In this document: positions 34,830 to 41,900 of the stretch, piece after piece
Numbering within the stretch: the first letter of the stretch is position 1
Layout of the letters: each line of letters starts with the position of its first letter
NCBI RefSeq assembly: GCF_014268785.2
Contig: NZ_JABWRD020000001.1
Span: 62,001 to 126,000 of the forward strand
DNA: 64,000 bases
Reading direction: 5' to 3'
From: Pseudomonas shirazensis
Lineage (GTDB): Bacteria; Pseudomonadota; Gammaproteobacteria; Pseudomonadales; Pseudomonadaceae
Position numbers and translations under genes: made by a program
Notes under the pieces: generated by a model
What the model was told of the DNA's origin: nothing
Seen by the model: only the letters and a program-made list of their open reading frames with translations
Database searches by the model: none

Positions 34830-35496
34830 CGTCCACGGCAACTACAGCGCACTGTGTACGGTGCTTGACCGGCTTGATGCACTTGGCGTGTCGCGGATCA
34901 TCTGCCTGGGCGACACCGCTGGCTACTACAGCGAGGTCAATGCGTGCTGCGATGCACTGCGCGAGCGCCAGGTGCTTTCGGTGATGGGTAACCACGACTG
35001 GTACCTGGCCAATCAAGAGCGCTGCCCCCGCTCGAACAGTGCCAATGCGTGCCTGGACTATCAGGCGGGTGTTATCAGCGCGAGTAACCTTGACTGGTTG
35101 AAACGCCTGGCCACGCATGCCGTGGAGCAGGACATCCACATGGTGCATGGCGGCTGGAATGATCCGTTGGATGAATATCTGCGTCCCTCGCAAGGCTATT
35201 TCGATGCGCTGCCGGGCTGTCGCTTCGCCTCAGGGCACACCCATGTGCAGTTTCTCTGGCAAGGCCAAGGCAAGGTCTATTGCAATCCGGGTTCGGTTGG
35301 CCAGCCGCGTGACGGAGACCCGCGCGCGGGTTTCGCCACCTGGGACGGTGAGACGTTTGTACTGCACCGCGTCGCCTATGACATCGGCAGGACGCAGCGG
35401 GCGATGGCCGCTGCCGGATTCACCCCATACTTTTACCAGAACCTTGAGAAGGGCACTCAGATAGGTGGCAGGATCAGCACCGTTCCGGGGCTCTGA
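34810..35496 (+). CDS. Metallophosphoesterase, YfcE/MJ0936-like
   Basis: 228 residues with all five calcineurin-like metal motifs: DVHG (D-x-H), GDTAGY, GNHDW, a His in MVHGGW, and GHTH (ASGHTHVQF). This small single-domain type (PF12850) hydrolyses phosphodiesters or phosphomonoesters. The in-operon substrate could be a nucleotide or phospho-intermediate of sugar activation, but nothing specifies it. The ATG at 34810 is preferred over the TTG at 34804. Its start is 20 bp inside the ATP-grasp gene, so translation is coupled. Confidence 0.87.
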   Translation: MIGIISDVHGNYSALCTVLDRLDALGVSRIICLGDTAGYYSEVNACCDALRERQVLSVMGNHDWYLANQERCPRSNSANACLDYQAGVISASNLDWLKRLATHAVEQDIHMVHGGWNDPLDEYLRPSQGYFDALPGCRFASGHTHVQFLWQGQGKVYCNPGSVGQPRDGDPRAGFATWDGETFVLHRVAYDIGRTQRAMAAAGFTPYFYQNLEKGTQIGGRISTVPGL

Positions 35497-35547
35497 ATGG
35501 CTAACCAGCGACCCATGGCTTCGGGTGGCGACTGCGGAAAATCAGCA

Positions 35548-36726
35548 ATGAACACAGAAAAGATGTTCTTCAATCGCCCGCACATGACGGGCAAAGAGCT
35601 GTACTACATTGCCGAGGCCAAGTTCGGCAACATGCTGGCTGGCGATGGCCCGTATACCAAGCGCTGCCACCAGTGGCTGGAAGCCCACACCCGCAGCGCC
35701 AAGGCCCTGCTGACCCACTCCTGTACCGCCGCGCTGGAAATGACGGCGCTGTTGCTGGATATCCAGCCGGGCGATGAAGTCATCATGCCTTCCTACACCT
35801 TCGTCTCGACTGCGAACGCGTTCGTGCTGCGTGGCGCTGTGCCGGTATTCGTCGATATCCGTGCCGATACGCTCAATCTCGACGAGCGCCTGATCGAAGC
35901 CGCCATCACCCCGCGAACCAGGGCGATCGTGCCGGTGCACTACGCTGGAGTGGCCTGCGAAATGGACAGCATCATGGCCATTGCCCGCAAGCATGGCCTG
36001 GCCGTGGTCGAGGACGCCGCCCAAGGTGTGATGTCCAGCTACAAAGGCAGGGCGCTGGGCAGCATTGGTGATCTGGGTGCATTCAGCTTCCATGAGACCA
36101 AGAACGTCATTTCCGGTGAAGGCGGAGCGCTGTTGGTCAATACCCCGAAGCAGGTGCTGCGCGCCGAGATCATCCGCGAGAAGGGCACTGACCGCAGTCG
36201 CTTCTTCCGCGGCGAGGTAGACAAGTACACCTGGCAGGAGGTCGGCTCGTCGTTCTTGCCTGGGGAGTTGATTGCAGCGTTTCTCTGGGCTCAGCTCGAG
36301 GAAGCGCAAGCGATCACCGACAACCGCCTGGCCAGCTGGGATTACTACCATGGCGCCCTGGAGCCGCTCGAGCAGCAAGGCTTGCTGCGTCGGCCGATCA
36401 TCCCCCTCGACGTTCAGCACAACGCCCATATGTACTATGTACTGCTCGCGCCCGGGATTGATCGCCAGGCTGTGATCGATGCGCTCAGGCAGCACGAGAT
36501 CTATGCCGTGTTTCACTATGTGCCGCTGCACTCGTCCCCTGCGGGACAACGCTACGGACGCGTGCACGGCTCGATGCAAGTCACCGACAGCAGTGCTGAG
36601 CGGCTGTTGCGTCTGCCACTCTGGTGGGGGCTGCCGCGAGCGGGCCAGGATCGGCTCGTCGAGGTGCTCGGCGATTGTCTGACCGGGCAGTCCGCAGCGA
36701 ACGCGTATTCGACAAAAAGAGCGTGA
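35548..36726 (+). CDS. WecE/VioA-type dTDP-4-keto-6-deoxyhexose aminotransferase
   Basis: A PLP-dependent DegT/DnrJ/EryC1/StrS aminotransferase very close to enterobacterial WecE (RffA): LLTHSCTAALEMTALLLDIQ, GDEVIMPSYTFVSTANAFVL and VPVHYAGVACEMD are nearly the WecE text. The PLP lysine is Lys185 in FHETKN. It should convert dTDP-4-keto-6-deoxyglucose to a 4-amino-4,6-dideoxyhexose (fucose or glucose series cannot be told by eye). The ATG at 35548 starts the WecE-like alignment. The upstream in-frame extension (from 35497) is unlike the family. The P. syringae flagellin-glycan gene vioA encodes the same type of enzyme. Confidence 0.9.
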   Translation: MNTEKMFFNRPHMTGKELYYIAEAKFGNMLAGDGPYTKRCHQWLEAHTRSAKALLTHSCTAALEMTALLLDIQPGDEVIMPSYTFVSTANAFVLRGAVPVFVDIRADTLNLDERLIEAAITPRTRAIVPVHYAGVACEMDSIMAIARKHGLAVVEDAAQGVMSSYKGRALGSIGDLGAFSFHETKNVISGEGGALLVNTPKQVLRAEIIREKGTDRSRFFRGEVDKYTWQEVGSSFLPGELIAAFLWAQLEEAQAITDNRLASWDYYHGALEPLEQQGLLRRPIIPLDVQHNAHMYYVLLAPGIDRQAVIDALRQHEIYAVFHYVPLHSSPAGQRYGRVHGSMQVTDSSAERLLRLPLWWGLPRAGQDRLVEVLGDCLTGQSAANAYSTKRA

Positions 36727-36753
36727 CTTGAGAGTCAGAACGCGCATCTTCAC

Positions 36754-36761
36754 TGTATATT
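36754..36761 (+). promoter_or_regulatory. Weak AT-rich -10-like element before the KAS III-like gene
   Basis: In the 162-bp gap before the KAS III-like gene, TGTATATT (36754-36761) stands out as AT-rich in a GC-rich context, with no good -35 at 16-18 bases. It could be a start point for the KAS III-like gene. No terminator with a U-tract was seen. Confidence 0.25.
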
Positions 36762-36888
36762 GTCGGAAACCGGGAGCCGCTGCATAGCGCCTGCAAAACG
36801 GGTCAGGGATCGGTAGTCACCGTATCGCCTGGCTTTTTGTCGTTGTGCATGCAGTGGGTGTTTCGCTGTTATTGAATTGGGAAGCCAT

Positions 36889-37824
36889 ATGATTGGCATT
36901 AAAAGCATTGCCAGCTACGTGCCCACCGAAGGGGTGGACAACTACGCCCAGGGTGCGAAATTTGGCAAAGACCAGGATTTCATCTTCGGCAAGATCGGTT
37001 CGACGTTCTTGCCGCGCAAGGACGCTGGCCAGGAAACATCCGATCTGGCTGTCGAGGCTGCCAAAGCCTTGTTTGCAAATAATCCAGCGCTGGACCCGGC
37101 GGCAATTGATGTGTTGATCGTCGTTACCCAGAACGGTGACGCCGAAGGGCTGCCGCATACCGCTGCGATCGTCCAGCACAAGCTGGGCCTGCCCACCCAT
37201 ATCGCGGCGTTCGACATTTCTCTTGGCTGCTCTGGATATGTCTACGGTCTGTATGCCATGAAGGGCTTCATGGAAGCCGCGGGCCTGAAGAATGGCTTGC
37301 TGATCACCGCCGATCCTTACTCGAAGATCGTCGACCCTGAAGACCGTAACACCACCATGTTGTTCGGCGATGCTGCAACCGCCACCTGGATGGGTGAGGA
37401 CGCCAGCTGGAAGCTCGGCAAGTCGCTGTTCGGCAGCGACGGCAGTGGCGCTGAGCACCTGCGCACCACTGAAGGCAAGTTCTACATGAACGGCCGCCAG
37501 GTCTACAACTTTGCCTTGGTGAAGATCCCCGCTCACCTGCAGCAGTTGCTCGATGCCAGCCAATTGCAGGCTGATGACATTGACCTGTTCTGCCTGCACC
37601 AGGGTAGCGCGGCGATCGTCGATGCGGTATCGCTGCGCTTCCAGGAAGGGCAACACAAGGCCAGGTTCGTCAAGGACATGGTCGAGACGGGTAACACTGT
37701 GTCGTCGAGCATTCCCTTGCTACTGGAAAAACACGTATTTGGCTCACGTCACCAGCGCGTCGCGTTGAGCGGCTTCGGCGTAGGTTTGTCATGGGGCTCG
37801 GCGATCATCGAACGATGTGACTGA
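36889..37824 (+). CDS. KAS III-like (FabH family) condensing enzyme
   Basis: 312 residues with the thiolase fold of 3-oxoacyl-ACP synthase III. The catalytic triad is in place: Cys114 in DISLGCSGY, a His in LHQGSAAI (normally HQAN), and an Asn in GNTVSSSIP. The ATG at 36889 is used, with GGGAAG upstream. Housekeeping FabH would not be here. In P. syringae a FabH-like gene (orf3) lies just before fliC and affects flagellin glycosylation, and its glycan has a 3-hydroxybutanoyl amide. A role in making a short 3-oxo/3-hydroxyacyl group for the amino sugar is therefore plausible. Confidence 0.9.
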   Translation: MIGIKSIASYVPTEGVDNYAQGAKFGKDQDFIFGKIGSTFLPRKDAGQETSDLAVEAAKALFANNPALDPAAIDVLIVVTQNGDAEGLPHTAAIVQHKLGLPTHIAAFDISLGCSGYVYGLYAMKGFMEAAGLKNGLLITADPYSKIVDPEDRNTTMLFGDAATATWMGEDASWKLGKSLFGSDGSGAEHLRTTEGKFYMNGRQVYNFALVKIPAHLQQLLDASQLQADDIDLFCLHQGSAAIVDAVSLRFQEGQHKARFVKDMVETGNTVSSSIPLLLEKHVFGSRHQRVALSGFGVGLSWGSAIIERCD

Positions 37825-37845
37825 GCACTGCCGCTGTATGCATAG

Positions 37846-37874
37846 AACGCCGCCATATCCCGGGCGGCGTTTTT
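37846..37874 (+). terminator. Intrinsic terminator before fliC
   Basis: AACGCCGCC-N8-GGCGGCGTT is followed by a T run (TTTTT overlapping the stem end). It lies 22 bases after the KAS III-like stop and separates the island from fliC. Confidence 0.88.
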
Positions 37875-38008
37875 GTTGGTGTGCAGGCAAGCTTGCGTCA
37901 GGGGGATATTTTTGCCCTGCGGTCTTTAAATGCGCGCCTGAATCATGGCGTCAAGTCCGCGAATTCTCTGGGCTGGCAGGATGCCACCAATTTTTTTCGA
38001 AAATCCGC

Positions 38009-38035
38009 TAAAGCAACGCCCGCTGACGACGATAA
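38009..38035 (+). promoter_or_regulatory. Sigma-28 (FliA) promoter of fliC
   Basis: TAAAGCAA, an 11-base spacer, then GACGATAA matches the FliA consensus (TAAAG and CGATAA cores) with the exact spacing, 82 bases before the fliC start. Confidence 0.88.
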
Positions 38036-38117
38036 CTATTACGAAGGTTCTCTGTGCCCCCACCCGGCGAATTGCCAAGGCCGGAAGCCGTAGTACCCAA
38101 TTAACGAGGAATTCGTC

Positions 38118-38969
38118 ATGGCTTTGACCGTTAACACCAACACTACCTCCCTGGGCGTTCAGAAGAACCTGAACCGTGCTACCGACGCACTCAGCACCTC
38201 GATGTCCCGTCTGTCTTCCGGCCTGAAAATCAACAGCGCCAAAGACGACGCTGCCGGCCTGCAGATCGCTACCCGCATGACCTCGCAGATCAAAGGTCAG
38301 ACCATGGCGATCAAAAACGCCAACGACGCTATCTCGATCGCCCAGACTGCTGAAGGCGCGATGCAAGAGCAGACCAACATTCTGCAGCGTATGCGTGAAC
38401 TGGCTGTTCAGTCGCGAAACGACAACAACAGCGAAGACGACCGTGCCGCACTGGACAAAGAGTTCCAGTCGATGCTGAAAGAAATCGACCGTATCGCCAA
38501 CAGCACCCAGCTGAACGGCAAGAACCTGCTGAACGGCGACGCTGGCGAGATGACCTTCCAGGTCGGTTCCAACACCGGTACTGACAACCAGATCACCATC
38601 AACCTGAGCGACGCGCTGAACACCACTGGTGCACTGAGCGGTCTGACCGGCCAGAACATCACCGGTGCAGACAGCTCCGCGGCCGAGGCCACCTTCACCG
38701 CCGCCATGAGCGCGATCGATGACGCCCTGAACGCCATCAACACCACTCGTGCTGACCTGGGTGCCGTGCAGAACCGTCTGACCAGCACCATCAACAACCT
38801 GCAAAACATCAACGAAAACGCCGAAGCTGCTCGTGGTCGCGTACAAGACACCGACTTCGCCGCTGAAACTGCCCAGCTGACCAAGCAGCAGACTCTGCAG
38901 CAAGCTTCCACTTCGGTTCTGGCTCAGGCCAACCAGCTGCCATCCGCTGTACTGAAGCTGCTTCAGTAA
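38118..38969 (+). CDS. fliC: Flagellin FliC
   Basis: The filament subunit, 283 residues, short for a flagellin: conserved N-terminal D0/D1 (~1-140) and C-terminal D1/D0 (~205-283) with only a small central variable part (~140-200). The segment SRLSSGLKINSAKDDAAGLQ near residue 30 is the flg22-type epitope, well conserved. The central part is rich in Ser and Thr (TGTDNQ, TTGALSG, GADSSAAEA), as expected if it is O-glycosylated by the enzymes just upstream. A sigma-28 promoter and a very strong terminator frame it as a single-gene unit. Confidence 0.97.
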   Translation: MALTVNTNTTSLGVQKNLNRATDALSTSMSRLSSGLKINSAKDDAAGLQIATRMTSQIKGQTMAIKNANDAISIAQTAEGAMQEQTNILQRMRELAVQSRNDNNSEDDRAALDKEFQSMLKEIDRIANSTQLNGKNLLNGDAGEMTFQVGSNTGTDNQITINLSDALNTTGALSGLTGQNITGADSSAAEATFTAAMSAIDDALNAINTTRADLGAVQNRLTSTINNLQNINENAEAARGRVQDTDFAAETAQLTKQQTLQQASTSVLAQANQLPSAVLKLLQ

Positions 38970-38986
38970 TAGTTGATTGGTCGTTG

Positions 38987-39024
38987 GCGGAGGAGCGCAG
39001 GATGCTGCGCTTCTCCGCTTTTTT
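38987..39024 (+). terminator. Strong intrinsic terminator of fliC
   Basis: A 14-bp stem GCGGAGGAGCGCAG / CTGCGCTTCTCCGC (one G-U pair, loop GATG) is followed by six T. This is the strongest terminator of the window, fitting a highly transcribed gene. Confidence 0.95.
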
Positions 39025-39042
39025 CGTTGCGAGGTGGCAGAC

Positions 39043-39414
39043 ATGGACATGAGCGTCAAGCTGAACCAGTCTTACCCGGCCGTGCGTCCGGTCGAGGTGG
39101 TCGCCGACAAGCCAGTAGCAGATGCGCCTCTGTTGCGCTCGGCAGATACTGATCGTGTCAGTGAAACGAAACAACCGCCGGCCGTGATCGATGCCGAGCA
39201 GGTTCGCAATGCGGTATCGGAAATAGAAAAATTCCTGAGCACGTCTCGACGTAATCTGGAGTTCTCCACCGATGAGGATTCCGGCAAGATCGTGGTCAAG
39301 GTCATCGCCAGCGAAACTGGCGAGCTCATTCGTCAGCTACCCTCGGAAGAGGCGTTGCGGATCGCCAGCAGCTTGAGTGATGTCAACAGTCTTCTATTCG
39401 ACGCCAAGGTATGA
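39043..39414 (+). CDS. flaG: FlaG family protein
   Basis: A small cytoplasmic/flagellar protein (123 aa) of the FlaG family that influences filament length in Pseudomonas. The family core is VSEIEKFLSTSRRNLEFSTD followed by VIASETGELIRQLPSEEALR. The N-terminal ~50 residues are low-complexity. The ATG at 39043 is chosen because GAGGTGG lies upstream. The in-frame extension runs through the fliC terminator. It is located between fliC and fliD, its usual place. Confidence 0.93.
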   Translation: MDMSVKLNQSYPAVRPVEVVADKPVADAPLLRSADTDRVSETKQPPAVIDAEQVRNAVSEIEKFLSTSRRNLEFSTDEDSGKIVVKVIASETGELIRQLPSEEALRIASSLSDVNSLLFDAKV

Positions 39415-39493
39415 TTGGCGGCGAATTCAGCAATAATGAATCGTGGCTGCCCTGTAACCTTGGGTGACCGCACAAGCAGAGAGGAGCACCACC

Positions 39494-40894
39494 ATGGCAA
39501 GCTCGATCGTTTCCTCCTTGGGCCTCGGCTCTGGAATCAACATCACTGAAATCGTAAAAGTGCTGGTCGATTCCGATACTGCCGCCAAGAAGGCTCAGAT
39601 CACCCGGCAGACCAGCAACAATGCTGCGTACATTTCCGGGGTTGGCGCGCTGCGTAGTGCCCTCACTGCTTTCACTACGTCGATGGGCAAGCTCAACGAC
39701 AAGAATGCGCCGTCGTTCAATGCCTACGCGGCAACGTCGGCAAGCGAGAGCGTGGTCAAGGCCAAAGCCAGCAACACGGCTGTGGCGGGCTCTTACAGCA
39801 TCGAAGTGAAAAACCTCGCCACCAGTTCCAAGGTCGCCAGCCAGGCGTTCCTTGAAGGTCCGAGTAAAAGCATTGATCCGGGCGAGCTGGTCATCGAGCA
39901 AGGTGGCAAGAGCTACAAGATCACTGTTGGCGATGATGCGACCCTGCAGACTGTGCGCGACCAGATCAACAAGGAGCTGAGCGCCAGCGGCATCTCTGCC
40001 AACATCATCACCGGTGAAGATGGTGCTCGTTTGGTGCTGGGTTCCACTACCACGGGCGCCAATACCGATATCAAGGTCAGCGGTATCCCTGATCTGGAGA
40101 TCGACGGCACCAAATCGATGAAGACCGAAGGCGCTGGCTATATCACTGCGCTAGCTGAGGATGCGGTCATGCTGGTGGACGGCCTGGAGGTCAAGAGCGC
40201 TTCCAATACCGTCACCACTGCAGTGAGCGGGCTATCGCTCGAATTGACCGGCGCCAGCCTCGCTGGGTCGCCGACCAAGGTCACCGTGGCATCCAACACC
40301 GACGGCTTGAAAACGTCGGTGCAGAGTTTCGTCGACGCATACAACACCCTGCAGAAAACGGTTGCTGCGCTGACCAAAGCCACCACCAATGCTGATGGCA
40401 GCGTAACGCTCGGCCCGCTGAGTAACGATCCGACGACCCGGTCGCTGCTGGCCGATGTGCGCGGTGTTCTGGCCGAAGTTGGCGCAGGTGACCGGCTGAC
40501 CACCTTGAGTCAGCTTGGCATCAACACGCAGAAAGACGGCACGCTGGAGTTCACCAGCAGCAAGTTCGACAGTGCCATGAATGACAAGAAACTTGGCAGC
40601 GAGATACAGCAGCTGTTCAGTGGCACCAATGGTATTTTCGAGCGCATGACCAAAGTCATTGATCCGTATAACGCGGTCGATGGCAGCCTGGTGACACGCA
40701 AGAACAACCTCGACAAGGTCGCCAAGAACCTTGCCGATCAGCAGGCTGCCCTGGATCGTCGTACCGAGGCGCTGACCACATCGCTGACCAAGAAGTACGT
40801 AGCGCTGGACACCGCTCTGGGCAAGATGAAGGCTCAGGCCAACCAGATTACCTCGATCTTCGAAGCCATCAATGCGCAGGCCAGAAAGTCCTGA
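39494..40894 (+). CDS. fliD: Filament cap protein FliD (HAP2)
   Basis: FliD forms the pentameric/hexameric cap that folds flagellin at the filament tip. N-terminal SSLGLGSGINITEIVKVLVD (about residues 6-25) and C-terminal coiled coil (TEALTTSLTKKYVALDTALG) are the family signatures. The central DVRGVLAEVGAG region is also typical. 466 aa from the ATG at 39494 (GAGAGGAG upstream). A more upstream ATG at 39464 is unlikely. The gene ends just before a terminator. Confidence 0.95.
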   Translation: MASSIVSSLGLGSGINITEIVKVLVDSDTAAKKAQITRQTSNNAAYISGVGALRSALTAFTTSMGKLNDKNAPSFNAYAATSASESVVKAKASNTAVAGSYSIEVKNLATSSKVASQAFLEGPSKSIDPGELVIEQGGKSYKITVGDDATLQTVRDQINKELSASGISANIITGEDGARLVLGSTTTGANTDIKVSGIPDLEIDGTKSMKTEGAGYITALAEDAVMLVDGLEVKSASNTVTTAVSGLSLELTGASLAGSPTKVTVASNTDGLKTSVQSFVDAYNTLQKTVAALTKATTNADGSVTLGPLSNDPTTRSLLADVRGVLAEVGAGDRLTTLSQLGINTQKDGTLEFTSSKFDSAMNDKKLGSEIQQLFSGTNGIFERMTKVIDPYNAVDGSLVTRKNNLDKVAKNLADQQAALDRRTEALTTSLTKKYVALDTALGKMKAQANQITSIFEAINAQARKS

Positions 40895-40914
40895 ACATGA
40901 GCAGCTGAAACAAG

Positions 40915-40950
40915 CCCGGTAGCGTTGCCAAGACGCACCGGGTTTTTTTT
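40915..40950 (+). terminator. Intrinsic terminator of fliD
   Basis: CCCGGT-A-GCGT ... ACGC-ACCGGG (one A bulge, 7-base loop) is followed by eight T (40943-40950). It ends fliD just before the separate fliS promoter. Confidence 0.92.
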
Positions 40951-40956
40951 CGCGGC

Positions 40957-40983
40957 TAAAGTTTTTTGACGTGGCGGCGATAT
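40957..40983 (+). promoter_or_regulatory. Sigma-28 (FliA) promoter of fliS-fliT
   Basis: TAAAGTTT, an 11-base spacer, then GGCGATAT: the -35 is a perfect FliA match and the -10 keeps the CGAT core. It starts 7 bases after the fliD terminator T-run and lies 43 bases before fliS. Confidence 0.85.
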
Positions 40984-41025
40984 ACAGGGTATACGCAACC
41001 TTTTTCGCGGTAACGAGGCAGATCC

Positions 41026-41421
41026 ATGAATCCGATGCTGGCCCTTCGGCAGTACCAGAAAGTCAACGGTGTGGCGCAGACGTCCGAGGCGAGCCCGCAT
41101 CGTCTGGTGCAGATGCTCATGCAGGGCGGGCTGGACCGCCTGGCGCAAGCCAAGGGTGCTATCGCGCGCAAAGATATCGCCCAGCAAGGCATCCTCCTCA
41201 GCAAAGCCATCGACATCATTGGCGGCCTGCGTGAAGGTCTCGACCTGGAAAATCACGCCGACAGCCTGGCCGAACTGGACAACCTGTACACCTACATGAG
41301 CCGGCGTCTGGTCGAGGCCAACCTGAAGACCGACACCGCGATCATCGACGAAGTCGCCCGCCTGTTGATCACGGTCAAGGAAGGCTGGGATGCGATCGCC
41401 GACCAACAGCCGGAAGGCTGA
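41026..41421 (+). CDS. fliS: Flagellin export chaperone FliS
   Basis: FliS binds the C-terminus of newly made flagellin and prevents premature polymerisation. 131 residues, four-helix. The motif ALRQYQKVNGVAQTSEASPH near the N-terminus and LVQMLMQGGLDRLAQAKGAI are typical. Own sigma-28 promoter upstream. It is followed after 15 bp by fliT. Confidence 0.94.
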   Translation: MNPMLALRQYQKVNGVAQTSEASPHRLVQMLMQGGLDRLAQAKGAIARKDIAQQGILLSKAIDIIGGLREGLDLENHADSLAELDNLYTYMSRRLVEANLKTDTAIIDEVARLLITVKEGWDAIADQQPEG

Positions 41422-41436
41422 TCCAAGGAGCGTGGC

Positions 41437-41733
41437 ATGAGCATGGTGATCGAGCGTATCGAACAGACCCGAGAGGCGCTGCTGGCAGCGCTCGCCGGCC
41501 GCGACTGGGATGCAGTGAGCGAACTCGATCTCGAGTGCCGCCTGTGCGTCGATGACGTGTTGTCCGAAGCATCGCACAATGAAAGCCAGGTACGTGCCAG
41601 CCTTGAGCAGCTGCTCGAGGTCTATCGGCATCTGATTGATGTTGCAAGTGGGGAACGTCAAACTTTAGTCGACGAGATGACGCAAATCCGTCAGGCGAAA
41701 AATGCCGCTAAGGTATACCATCTGTTCAGCTGA
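41437..41733 (+). CDS. fliT: FliT-like flagellar chaperone (FliS')
   Basis: A small helical protein (98 aa) downstream of fliS, in the position of FliT (called FliS' or FleP in P. aeruginosa). The composition (IEQTREALLAALAGRDWDAV then ECRLCVDDVL) is what this family shows. FliT in enterics is the chaperone of FliD. In Pseudomonas the function is less certain. Translation from the ATG at 41437 is preceded by AAGGAG. Confidence 0.82.
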   Translation: MSMVIERIEQTREALLAALAGRDWDAVSELDLECRLCVDDVLSEASHNESQVRASLEQLLEVYRHLIDVASGERQTLVDEMTQIRQAKNAAKVYHLFS

Positions 41734-41767
41734 CACTGATGAGATGCAAAAACTGAGCGCCATAAAT

Positions 41768-41796
41768 TTGACTGTGCGTTTTTTTTTGACTTTACT
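41768..41796 (+). promoter_or_regulatory. Candidate sigma-70 promoter of fleQ
   Basis: TTGACT, a 17-base spacer (containing a run of T), then TTTACT. It lies about 105 bases before fleQ, and no sigma-54 site was found here. In P. aeruginosa fleQ is transcribed by sigma-70, so the assignment fits. Confidence 0.55.
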
Positions 41797-41821
41797 AGTG
41801 GCTGTATTCGAATTTCAGACG

Positions 41822-41872
41822 TCCGAACACTGACCATTCAGTCGGAATGATGTCGAGCACGCCCTCAGGGCG
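41822..41872 (+). repeat. Hairpins in the fleQ leader
   Basis: TCCG-AAC-ACTGA-CCAT-TCAGT-CGGA (41822-41846) forms a two-part stem, and CGCCCT-C-AGGGCG (41860-41872) is a perfect dyad. Both lie between the predicted promoter and the fleQ start, so they would be in its leader mRNA or be operator sites. Confidence 0.5.
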
Positions 41873-41900
41873 CCGATATGACTAGGGAAGTTGCTATTGC

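Noticed and set aside
39415..39493. Sigma-54 promoter searched for before fliD
   Set aside because: GG and GC pairs are present but none has 10-base spacing, and no FliA site was found; fliD probably depends on flaG readthrough or an unrecognised promoter.
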